Shown: piece after piece, positions 1-5,092 of the stretch
Position numbering within the stretch: position 1 is the stretch's first letter
Layout of the letters: each line of letters starts with the position of its first letter
From: an uncultured Pseudomonadota bacterium
GTDB lineage: Bacteria > Pseudomonadota > Gammaproteobacteria > Burkholderiales > Burkholderiaceae
Assembly: GCA_946480245.1 (NCBI GenBank)
Contig: CAMLIZ010000238.1
Coordinates: forward strand, 1-5,092
Direction of reading: 5' to 3'
DNA length: 5,092 bases
Notes under the pieces: generated by a model
Seen by the model: only the letters and a program-made list of their open reading frames with translations
The model's database searches: none
Told to the model about the DNA's origin: nothing
Made by a program: the position numbers and the translations under genes

Positions 1-315
1 CAGCAGCACCGCCGAGATGAAGGTGCCGGCGTGGCCGATGCCGATCCACCACACGCAGTTGGCGATCGCGAAGCCCCAGCCCACCGGGATGTTGACGCCC
101 CAGATGCCGACGCCGGTGATGAACAGGTAGCCCATCGCCACCGTGAAGCCGAGCGTGCCGAGCAAGGTGAACGCGAACGCGGCTGCCCACGGCCAGCGCA
201 CCGGCCGGCTGATCACGAGGTCGGCGATCTTGTCGCTGATGCTGGCGTAGCGCCAGCCGGCGTGCAGCACGCCGACGTCGCGCGAGACCGGCGGCGTGGT
301 TCTGGGCTCGGTCAT
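1..315 (-). CDS. NrfD/ActC-like polytopic membrane subunit (N-terminal 105 residues, cut by left edge)
   Basis: The frame opens with ATG at 315-313 and stays open to base 1, so only the first 105 residues are visible. Residues 1-40 are a hydrophilic N-terminus. Residues about 42-68 form a first hydrophobic membrane helix (WPWAAAFAFTLLGTLGF and onward), and a second begins near residue 80. The stretch GIWGVNIPVGWGFAI followed by VWWIGIGHAGTFISAVLL (residues 70-105) closely resembles the NrfD/PsrC family, and ActC of alternative complex III in particular, as I remember those sequences. Family members are roughly 400-480-residue integral membrane proteins that bind quinone and pass electrons to or from periplasmic Fe-S or haem partners. 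The start overlaps the cytochrome stop codon as ATGA. There is no convincing Shine-Dalgarno sequence upstream, so translation probably depends on coupling to the preceding gene. Family assignment is fairly secure; the exact complex is not, because the rest of the gene and its downstream neighbours are outside the window. Confidence 0.85.
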   Translation of the reverse strand, partial: MTEPRTTPPVSRDVGVLHAGWRYASISDKIADLVISRPVRWPWAAAFAFTLLGTLGFTVAMGYLFITGVGIWGVNIPVGWGFAIANCVWWIGIGHAGTFISAVLL

Positions 316-1664
316 CTCGGCGGCGCCGGCGCTGCCTGGCGCCCGGCCTGCGGCGTGCCGTTGTCACGGCTGTCGGTGCCCGCAGGCGCCAGCGTGTTGG
401 CGCCAGGGTTGTGCAGGTCGGTGGCGGGTCGGTTTTCGGCACGCGCCTGCCCGAGTTGCAGCTTGCCGCGCATGTCGTGCACCGCGTCGGCCGACACAGC
501 GGGCGCCGCATTGCCCCAGCTGTTGCGCACATAGGTGGCCACCGCGGCCACCTGCGCGTCGTCGAGCTTCCAGTCGAAGGCCGGCATCGACAAGGGCGTG
601 GGCGCGTCACGGGTGGGCACGCGCCGCGTGCCGGCAAGGATGAAGTGCACCACCGTCTTCGGGTCGCGCTGCTGCACGTTGGGGTCGTCCTTCAGCGGCG
701 GAAAGTAGCGCGGCACGCCGCTGGCGTCCATGCGGTGGCAGGCGGAGCAGTCGTCCTCCCAGATCGCCTGGCCCTGCTGCATCACGGTGGCGTCGGGCGT
801 CTGCATCTTCTCGCCGGGCGACGCAGGGATGCTGCGCAGGTACGCGATCACGGCGTTCAGGTCGGGCTCGGTCATCATCGAGGTGGAGAAGGCCACCACG
901 TCGCCCATCTCGCCCGAGGCCGCGCTGTGCACGTTGAGCCCGCGGTGCAGGAATTCGCGCAGCGCGTCGTCGTTCCAGCCGCCGATGCCGGTGCGGCGGT
1001 TGGCCGTGATGTCGGGTGCGAACCACTGGCCGAACACGCCGCCCTGAAACGCCTTGTCCTTCTTGCTGCCGCCCATGAAGTTGCGCGGCGTGTGGCAGCT
1101 GTCGCAGTGGCCCAGGCTCTCCACCAGGTAGGCGCCGCGGTTCCATTGCGCCGACTTGGTGGTGTCGGGCTGGTAGGTGCCCTTGTCGAAGAACAGCCAG
1201 TTCCACACCACCATCAGGCCGCGGATGTTGAACGGGAAGGGCAGCTTGTTGCGCTGAAACTCGTGCTTCACCGCGGGCAGGGTGCGCAGGTACGCGAACA
1301 TCGCGTCCGAATCCTCGCGCGTCACCTTCGTGTAGTCGGTGTACGGGAAGGCGGGGTACAGGTGCTTGCCTTCGTCGTCCACACCTTCGTGCAGCGCGCG
1401 GTAGAACTGGTCGGCGGTCCACTCGCCGATGCCGGTGTCCTTGTCGGGCGTGATGTTGGCCGACAGCAAGGTGCCGAACGGCGTGGGCAGCGGGCGGCCG
1501 CCGGCGAAGCGCGCACCGCCTTCCTGGGTGTGGCAGGCCACGCAGTCGCCCAGCTGCACCAGATAGTGCCCGCGTTCCACCTGCGACCCGGCTGCTGTTG
1601 CGGGCAGGGCGAACGCCAGCGCCATCCAGGGCAGCAGCCGCTGCAGGAGGCAGCGCCCGCTCAT
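312..1664 (-). CDS. Tri-haem cytochrome c subunit of a membrane-associated GMC dehydrogenase
   Basis: 450 residues, the usual size for the cytochrome subunit of gluconate 2-dehydrogenase or alcohol dehydrogenase complexes. It has a Sec signal peptide (hydrophobic LLPWMALAFALPATAA, residues 11-25, cleavage near 25). Three CxxCH haem c sites follow: CVACH 41-45, CDSCH 187-191 and CSACH 306-310. Likely Met axial ligands are M253 in GEMGDVV for haem II and M360 in SMPAF for haem III. For haem I the position where I expect Met reads Phe (YPAFPY, F106). After haem III, residues about 384-450 are a hydrophilic Ala/Pro-rich tail with no hydrophobic anchor. The family role is to take electrons from the flavin subunit in the periplasm and pass them to quinone or another carrier. 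The start at 1664 is favoured over an in-frame extension into the upstream gene: it gives a signal peptide, overlaps the GMC stop as ATGA, and has GGGAG (1672-1676) 7 nt upstream. Confidence 0.93.
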   Translation of the reverse strand: MSGRCLLQRLLPWMALAFALPATAAGSQVERGHYLVQLGDCVACHTQEGGARFAGGRPLPTPFGTLLSANITPDKDTGIGEWTADQFYRALHEGVDDEGKHLYPAFPYTDYTKVTREDSDAMFAYLRTLPAVKHEFQRNKLPFPFNIRGLMVVWNWLFFDKGTYQPDTTKSAQWNRGAYLVESLGHCDSCHTPRNFMGGSKKDKAFQGGVFGQWFAPDITANRRTGIGGWNDDALREFLHRGLNVHSAASGEMGDVVAFSTSMMTEPDLNAVIAYLRSIPASPGEKMQTPDATVMQQGQAIWEDDCSACHRMDASGVPRYFPPLKDDPNVQQRDPKTVVHFILAGTRRVPTRDAPTPLSMPAFDWKLDDAQVAAVATYVRNSWGNAAPAVSADAVHDMRGKLQLGQARAENRPATDLHNPGANTLAPAGTDSRDNGTPQAGRQAAPAPPR

Positions 1665-3421
1665 GCCAGTGCTCCCGGCGACTTGAGGTAGCGCGAGGTG
1701 ATGGCCTGCGCCGAAAAGTACGTCAGGGCCCCGATCGTGCCGGTCGGGTTGTAGCCGGGGTTCTGCGGAAATGCGCTGGCGCCGTAGATGAACAGGTTGG
1801 GCACGTCCCAGCTCTGCAGGTAGCGGTTGACGGCGCTGCTGGCGGGGTCGGTGCCCATGATGGCGCCGCCGGTGTTGTGCGTGGTCTGGTAGGGCACCAC
1901 GTCCCAGCTGCCCTTGCGCCGGTTCACCTTGATCTCGCGTGGCTTCATCGCCCGCGCGATCTCGGCCGCGCGATCGGTGAGGTAGTCCGACATGCGGTGC
2001 TCGTTGTCGGTGAAGTCGAAGGTCATCCGCATCAGCGGCCGGCCATACACGTCGCGATACGTCGGGTCCAGGTCGAGGTAGTTGCCGCGGTGGCTCATCA
2101 CCGCCCCATGCGTGGCGAGTGACATCGCCTTCAGGTAGTTCTGGGCCACGGCGCGCTTCCACTTCGAGCCCCAGCCCGGCGTGCCCTCGGGCACGGGGTG
2201 GGTGGCGATCGGGCGCGCTCCGGTCTGCACGTTGCCGATGTAGCCGCCGCCGATGAAGCCCAGGCCCGAGTGGTCGAAGTTGTCGCCGTTGTAGTCGTCG
2301 ATGATCATCCCGTGCGCGCCGGCGCCGATGAACGGGTTGAGGATCTTGTCGTCGAAGAACACGTTGACCGACGAGGTGATCTGGTACGCGTAGTTCTTCC
2401 CGATCACGCCTTGCCCGGTGGCCGGGTCGTAGGGCTTGCCAATGCCTGACAACAGCAGCAGCCGCACGTTGTGCAGGATGTAGGCGCACAGCAGCACCAT
2501 CTCCGCCGGCTGCTCGTACTCCTTGCCCGCCGCATCCACGAAGGTCACGCTCACGGCCCGCTTGCCGGTGGAATCGAGGTTGACCTTTGTCACCTCGGCT
2601 TGCGTGCGCAGCGTGAAGTTCGGCTTGCGCATCAGCACCGGCAGGATCGTTGTCTGCGCGCTGGCCTTCGAGTAGTTGCCGCAGCCGAACTTCTCGCAGA
2701 AGCCGCAGTAGGTGCAGGGCCCGAGCTGCACGCCCAACGGGTTGGTGTAGGCGCGCGACATGTTGGCCGAGGGCTGCGGAAACGGCTTGTGGCCCAGTGA
2801 ACTGGCGGCTTCGGCGAACAGCGTGGGCGGGTAGCTCATCTCCATCGGCGGGTTGGGGTACTCGCGCGCACGCGGTCCCTCGAACGGATTGCCGCCGGGC
2901 TGGATCTGCCCCTTCAGGTTGCCTGCCTTGCCCCCGATGCCGCACAGGTACTCGAAGCGGTCGTAGTGCGGCTCGAGCTCGTCGTAGGTGATGCCCCAGT
3001 CCTGGATCGTCATGGTCTCGGGCAGCGCCTGCTTGCCGTAGCGCTGCAGGTTGTGCGTGCGCGCCACGAAGTCGCTGGGCAGGAAGCGCCAGGTCTGGCC
3101 GTTCCAGTGCACGCCGGCGCCGCCCACGTTGATGCCCGGCAGGAACGAGCCCAGGCGGCGCATCGGCAATGCGGTCTGGCTGCTGTTGTTGCGGATCGTC
3201 AGCGTCTCGTGCGCCGGCGGCTGGAACAGCTCATGGCGCCAGTAGTAGCGCAGTTCGTCCTGCGCAAAGGTGGGCGCGAAGTCGGTGGGCGTGTCGCGCC
3301 AGCCGCCGCGTTCGAGTGCGAGCACGTTGAGGCCGGCGTCGGTGAGCTCCTGCGCCATGATGGCGCCGGTCCAGCCGAAGCCGACCACGACCGCATCCAC
3401 CGGAGCCAGCCGTTGTGCCAT
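1661..3421 (-). CDS. GMC-family FAD-dependent oxidoreductase, catalytic subunit (gluconate 2-dehydrogenase/sugar dehydrogenase type)
   Basis: 586 residues, a normal length for the catalytic flavoprotein of three-subunit periplasmic dehydrogenases. The N-terminus carries the dinucleotide-binding motif GFGWTG (residues 14-19), with E37 ending the second strand as the expected ribose ligand. The flavin-proximal segment GGAGVHWNG lies at 100-108. The C-terminal GMC domain has HNTGG (H515) and GYNPTGTIGAL (N558), the expected catalytic His/Asn pair. A cluster C236-x2-C239-x2-C242-x4-C247 sits in CTYCGFCEKFGCGNYSKAS; related subunits such as FAD glucose dehydrogenase bind an iron-sulfur cluster in this region, so electrons may pass FAD to Fe-S to cytochrome. 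There is no signal peptide: export probably depends on the Tat-bearing subunit encoded just upstream. The start has AAAGG (3430-3434) 8 nt upstream and lies 4 nt after the previous stop. It oxidises a hydroxyl group of a sugar, sugar acid or alcohol; the substrate cannot be decided here. Confidence 0.95.
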   Translation of the reverse strand: MAQRLAPVDAVVVGFGWTGAIMAQELTDAGLNVLALERGGWRDTPTDFAPTFAQDELRYYWRHELFQPPAHETLTIRNNSSQTALPMRRLGSFLPGINVGGAGVHWNGQTWRFLPSDFVARTHNLQRYGKQALPETMTIQDWGITYDELEPHYDRFEYLCGIGGKAGNLKGQIQPGGNPFEGPRAREYPNPPMEMSYPPTLFAEAASSLGHKPFPQPSANMSRAYTNPLGVQLGPCTYCGFCEKFGCGNYSKASAQTTILPVLMRKPNFTLRTQAEVTKVNLDSTGKRAVSVTFVDAAGKEYEQPAEMVLLCAYILHNVRLLLLSGIGKPYDPATGQGVIGKNYAYQITSSVNVFFDDKILNPFIGAGAHGMIIDDYNGDNFDHSGLGFIGGGYIGNVQTGARPIATHPVPEGTPGWGSKWKRAVAQNYLKAMSLATHGAVMSHRGNYLDLDPTYRDVYGRPLMRMTFDFTDNEHRMSDYLTDRAAEIARAMKPREIKVNRRKGSWDVVPYQTTHNTGGAIMGTDPASSAVNRYLQSWDVPNLFIYGASAFPQNPGYNPTGTIGALTYFSAQAITSRYLKSPGALA

Positions 3422-3425
3422 CGGA

Positions 3426-4172
3426 TCAACCTTTCTGCGTGGGGCGGGCGCGGCCCATCAGGCCCGTGGGTGGCAAGGGATAGCGCTCGCCGTGGCGCGA
3501 CACGAACGGCCGCTGGTCGTAGCGCGCGCCGGCAAAGCCGATCAGCTTCCAACCCACCATGTCGCGGTTGCCGCCGTAGATCGGATCGGCCCAGAAGCCC
3601 TCCAGCGTGTTCTGGTGCAGCATCTGGAAGAAGGTCTTGGCGTCGGCTGTGGGCAACTGCACCTTGCCGTGCTCGACTTGGTCGAGCCAGCGGTCCTGGT
3701 TGTTGCCGTCGAGCTTGGCGAAGCTGCCGGCGCGGCCTTCACGTGCCACCGCCTGGTCGATCTCGCCGATGGCCGCGCGGTACAGCGCGGTGGGCGTCAT
3801 GCGGGTCTGGTAGCCCTGCGTGGGTTCGCCTTCGCCCCAGGGGCCCTGCATGTACCAGCGCGCGCCGCGGCCGTAGTCGCCGGCCAGTTGCCGGTCGATG
3901 AAGATCGGCACGCCGGCCTCCACCGCGCCCGGCCCCAGGTCGTCGGCCGGGATCAGCCGCGCCACGGCTGCCTCCACGAAGGCGACCTCGGCGGGCTGGA
4001 AGAACACATAGCTGCCGCTGGCCGGCGCTGCCCCCGCGAACGACGGCGCGTCGGCCGCGCCCTCCTGCCAGGGCATCTGGCGCTGCACCACCTCGGCGGT
4101 GGCGGCAGTGGCGATCGGGATGACGGCGCCGGCGGCGAGCAGCTGGCGCCGCGTCAGATGGGGCGAGCTCAT
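3426..4172 (-). CDS. Gluconate 2-dehydrogenase subunit 3 family protein with Tat signal
   Basis: 248 residues. The N-terminus has a twin-arginine signal: TRRQLLA (residues 7-13), then a hydrophobic Ala/Ile-rich stretch and an Ala-x-Ala cleavage site near residue 26. The mature part shows the subunit 3 family pattern: FFQPAEVAFVEAAVARLIPAD (from 57 to 77), then GPGAVEAGVPIFIDRQL (80-96), and the conserved block EGFWADPIYGGNRDMVGW (191-208). In this family the small subunit binds the GMC flavoprotein and carries the Tat signal that exports the folded pair. It has no redox motif of its own. It begins 4 nt after the ChaB-like stop and ends 4 nt before the GMC start, consistent with balanced expression. 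AGGGG (4180-4184), 7 nt upstream of the ATG, supports this start. Confidence 0.93.
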   Translation of the reverse strand: MSSPHLTRRQLLAAGAVIPIATAATAEVVQRQMPWQEGAADAPSFAGAAPASGSYVFFQPAEVAFVEAAVARLIPADDLGPGAVEAGVPIFIDRQLAGDYGRGARWYMQGPWGEGEPTQGYQTRMTPTALYRAAIGEIDQAVAREGRAGSFAKLDGNNQDRWLDQVEHGKVQLPTADAKTFFQMLHQNTLEGFWADPIYGGNRDMVGWKLIGFAGARYDQRPFVSRHGERYPLPPTGLMGRARPTQKG

Positions 4173-4176
4173 CGCC

Positions 4177-4572
4177 TCACCCCTGCTTCTTGGCGATGGC
4201 GCGTGCCAGGTCTTCCTTGTTCATCGACGAGCGGCCTTTCACGTCGAGCTTCTTGGCGCGCTCGTACAGCTCGGCTCGGCTGTGGCCCTTCTCGTCCACA
4301 CCGCCGAAGCTCTCGCCCTTGCCCTCGCGCGCGGCCTTGCCGCTCTTGGCGGCCCGCTGATCGGAGGGCCCCTTGTGTTCCTTGGCCTCCCAGTGGTCGC
4401 CCACCTTCTCGAAGCTGTGCTTCAGCGACGCATACGCCGTGCGGCCCGCGCGTTCGCCGCTGCCGTATTCGTCTTCGGCGCTCTTCAGCGTTTCAGCGTA
4501 GGTGCGCTGGGCTTTCGGCGACGAGCGTTCGAGCGTGCTGGGCAGGTCGACGCCGTACTTCTTCTTGGCCAT
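4177..4572 (-). CDS. ChaB-family protein with C-terminal Rho_N/SAP-like domain
   Basis: 131 residues, small, charged and Lys-rich, with no signal peptide, so cytoplasmic. Residues 1-65 match the ChaB pattern: DLP near the start (9-11), AQRTYAETLKSAEDEY (21-36), then TAYASLKHSFEKVGDHW (45-61). A basic linker (about 62-95) leads to a Rho_N/SAP-like helical module at 98-131 (SRAELYERAKKLDVKGRSSM and onward), often linked to nucleic acid binding. ChaB was named as a cation transport regulator next to E. coli ChaA, but its biochemical role is poorly defined; ChaB plus Rho_N fusions are common in soil and stress-adapted bacteria. An in-frame upstream extension of 30 residues is rejected: its Cys/Arg-rich sequence is not family-like, and the ATG at 4572 has GAAGGAG (4580-4586) at a 7-nt spacing. 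It is the first gene of the dehydrogenase operon, an unexpected place for a cytoplasmic protein. Confidence 0.9.
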   Translation of the reverse strand: MAKKKYGVDLPSTLERSSPKAQRTYAETLKSAEDEYGSGERAGRTAYASLKHSFEKVGDHWEAKEHKGPSDQRAAKSGKAAREGKGESFGGVDEKGHSRAELYERAKKLDVKGRSSMNKEDLARAIAKKQG

Positions 4573-4579
4573 GGTGCTG

Positions 4580-4586
4580 CTCCTTC
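4580..4586 (-). promoter_or_regulatory. Strong ribosome binding site of the ChaB-like gene
   Basis: GAAGGAG on the minus strand, 7 nt before the ATG at 4572. It is the best Shine-Dalgarno match in the window and fixes the start of the ChaB-like gene, ruling out the longer upstream frame. Confidence 0.8.
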
Positions 4587-4593
4587 GGGCGAT

Positions 4594-4612
4594 GCAGCGC
4601 TCGTTGCGCTGC
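4594..4612 (-). other. Perfect 7-bp hairpin in the probable mRNA leader
   Basis: GCAGCGC and GCGCTGC form a perfect 7-bp stem around a 5-nt loop (AACGA on the minus strand). The stem ends 7 nt upstream of the GAAGGAG ribosome binding site. It is GC-rich and should be stable as RNA. It has no following T-tract, so it is not an intrinsic terminator. It could affect leader stability or ribosome access, or be chance in GC-rich DNA. Confidence 0.5.
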
Positions 4613-4631
4613 CCTATCCAAGTGCAATCTG

Positions 4632-4663
4632 CATGCCCCGGGCACAACCGGGCACCCGGCATG
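4632..4663. repeat. GC-rich repeat and imperfect dyad in the intergenic region
   Basis: CCGGGCAC occurs twice in direct orientation with a 10-bp period (4638-4645 and 4648-4655). The pair is flanked by inverted CATGCC (4632-4637) and GGCATG (4658-4663). The 10-bp period would place both copies on the same DNA face. In DNA this GC-rich, such short repeats may be chance, so a regulatory role is only a possibility. Confidence 0.3.
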
Positions 4664-4683
4664 GCGAGTGGTAGTTCCTACTG

Positions 4684-4703
4684 ATGCATTTGTACAAATG
4701 CAT
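4684..4703. promoter_or_regulatory. Perfect 20-bp AT-rich palindrome, probable operator
   Basis: ATGCATTTGTACAAATGCAT is identical to its own reverse complement over all 20 bases and is strikingly AT-rich against the surrounding GC-rich DNA. It lies 13 nt after the TonB-family stop and about 110 nt before the ChaB-like start. There is no T-tract in either direction, which argues against an intrinsic terminator. A perfect two-fold site of this length fits a homodimeric transcription factor. The core TTGTACAA is similar to sites of some GntR-type repressors, while the ATGCATTT arms recall NsrR half-sites but with the wrong spacing. A weak -35-like GTGACA (minus strand, 4709-4714) lies 5 nt upstream with no good -10 partner. 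The regulator is not identifiable from this window. Confidence 0.65.
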
Positions 4704-4716
4704 ACCCCTGTCACGG

Positions 4717-5092
4717 TCAGTCGAGACGCCAGAGGTATTCCACCGTGGCGTAGCCGCCGGTCGGCTGGCCCTGCGCGTTGCGCCCGGGGCTGAAGCTGCA
4801 TTGGCTGAGCGCCTGCACGGCCGCACGATCGAGTGCGCGATGCGCGCGCGAGTGGCCGGAGCGGTGCGTGACCTCGGAGGCGATCACGTGGCCTTGGGCG
4901 TCCACCTGGAAGCGGATGCGGGTGAGGCCGGTGGCCTCGTCGCGCGCGGCCACCGCCGGGTATTGCGGCTTGGCGCAGTGGCTCACGTCGATGTGCGCAG
5001 GACGCGCCAGGTTGGGCGCAGGCTTCGGTGGTGGAGGCGGCGCCGGCGGTGCCGCGGGGGCAGGCGCAGGGGCCAGATGCACCGGTGCCGGC
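4717..5092 (-). CDS. TonB-family energy transducer, C-terminal part (5' end beyond right edge)
   Basis: The frame is open to the right edge and ends with TGA at 4719-4717, giving 124 visible residues. The first ~30 are a Pro/Ala-rich stretch with a run of prolines, typical of the periplasm-spanning TonB linker. Then comes a TonB C-terminal domain: AKPQYPAVAARDEATG, TRIRFQVDAQGHVIASEV, a helix DRAAVQALSQCSF, and a final strand ending in YLWRLD. Two cysteines (in SHCAKP and SQCSF) could form a disulfide. Such proteins pass proton-motive-force energy from ExbB/ExbD to outer-membrane receptors. A GTG near 5082 lies inside the Pro-rich linker and is not the start; a membrane anchor is expected upstream of the window. 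The 144-bp gap to the next gene suggests a separate transcription unit. Assignment to classic TonB versus a paralogue is undecided. Confidence 0.88.
   Translation of the reverse strand, partial: PAPVHLAPAPAPAAPPAPPPPPKPAPNLARPAHIDVSHCAKPQYPAVAARDEATGLTRIRFQVDAQGHVIASEVTHRSGHSRAHRALDRAAVQALSQCSFSPGRNAQGQPTGGYATVEYLWRLD

Larger units (their letters stand above)
4573..4716 (-). promoter_or_regulatory. Intergenic region between the TonB-family gene and the dehydrogenase operon; probable promoter region
   Basis: This 144-bp gap is the only clear non-coding region. It contains the 20-bp palindrome, a short GTAG-TTC-CTAC inverted repeat (4671-4681), the GC-rich repeat cluster, the leader hairpin and the ribosome binding site. 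I could not find a convincing sigma-70 -35/-10 pair. Because the four downstream junctions are all 4-nt gaps or overlaps, this is the likeliest place for the operon promoter. Read-through from the TonB-family gene remains possible. Confidence 0.5.

Noticed and set aside
411..1691. Long plus-strand open frame opposite the cytochrome gene
   Set aside because: Its translation is a low-complexity Val/His/Arg/Ala mix with no domain, and it mirrors the codon pattern of the cytochrome on the other strand. It is a typical shadow in GC-rich DNA.
1665..2945. N-terminal extension of the cytochrome frame into the GMC gene
   Set aside because: The extension is Arg/Gln/His-rich out-of-frame reading of the GMC gene. 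The ATG at 1664 gives a signal peptide, a Shine-Dalgarno match and an ATGA overlap.
4573..4662. 30-residue N-terminal extension of the ChaB-like protein
   Set aside because: It overlaps the hairpin and the ribosome binding site, is not ChaB-like, and the ATG at 4572 has a strong, well-spaced GAAGGAG.
4684..4703. Palindrome read as a transcription terminator for the TonB-family gene
   Set aside because: The stem is AT-rich and weak, and no T-run follows on the minus strand. An operator is a better fit for a perfect spacerless dyad.
4684..4703. Palindrome read as an NsrR site
   Set aside because: The ATGCATTT/AAATGCAT arms are similar, but NsrR sites as I know them have about 1 nt between the arms and here there are 4, so the half-site spacing is wrong.
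3270..4793. Long plus-strand open frame across subunit 3, ChaB-like and intergenic regions
   Set aside because: It runs antisense over two well-supported genes and the promoter region, has no recognisable domain, and its composition is that of a shadow frame.
5033..5082. Proline-rich coding repeats at the right edge as a DNA repeat or CRISPR-like array
   Set aside because: The GC-rich repetition is explained by Pro/Ala codons of the TonB linker; there are no regular repeats and spacers.

Overview
The window is high-GC DNA with strong GC bias at third codon positions. It fits a proteobacterium, most likely a betaproteobacterium of the Burkholderiales type. That placement is inferred from composition and gene families; there is no rRNA or other taxonomic marker. 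All supported genes lie on the minus strand, so they read from the right edge to the left. Long plus-strand open frames are antisense shadows of these genes.

Right edge (about 4717-5092): the C-terminal part of a TonB-family energy transducer, cut by the window end. Next is a 144-bp intergenic region (4573-4716). It holds a perfect 20-bp AT-rich palindrome (4684-4703), a GC-rich repeat cluster and a small perfect hairpin just upstream of a strong ribosome binding site. This is the only substantial non-coding stretch and probably carries the promoter and operator of the operon that follows.

Operon (4572 down to 1 and beyond): a ChaB/Rho_N-like small basic protein; a Tat-exported gluconate 2-dehydrogenase subunit 3-type protein; a GMC-family FAD oxidoreductase with a four-cysteine motif; a tri-haem cytochrome c; and the start of an NrfD/ActC-like polytopic membrane protein, cut by the left edge. 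The junctions are very tight: two 4-nt gaps, then two 4-nt ATGA start/stop overlaps. This strongly suggests one transcript with translational coupling.

The three middle genes make a recognisable periplasmic three-subunit dehydrogenase of the gluconate, sorbitol, glucose or fructose dehydrogenase type. Subunit 3 carries the Tat signal, the GMC subunit oxidises an alcohol or sugar substrate through FAD, and the cytochrome carries the electrons away. The unusual part is the translational coupling of this complex to an NrfD/ActC-like quinone-interacting membrane subunit, as found in alternative complex III. The cytochrome also shows no hydrophobic membrane anchor at its C-terminus. Together these suggest a composite respiratory module in which an NrfD-type protein may supply the membrane and quinone link. 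The substrate cannot be told from the sequence.
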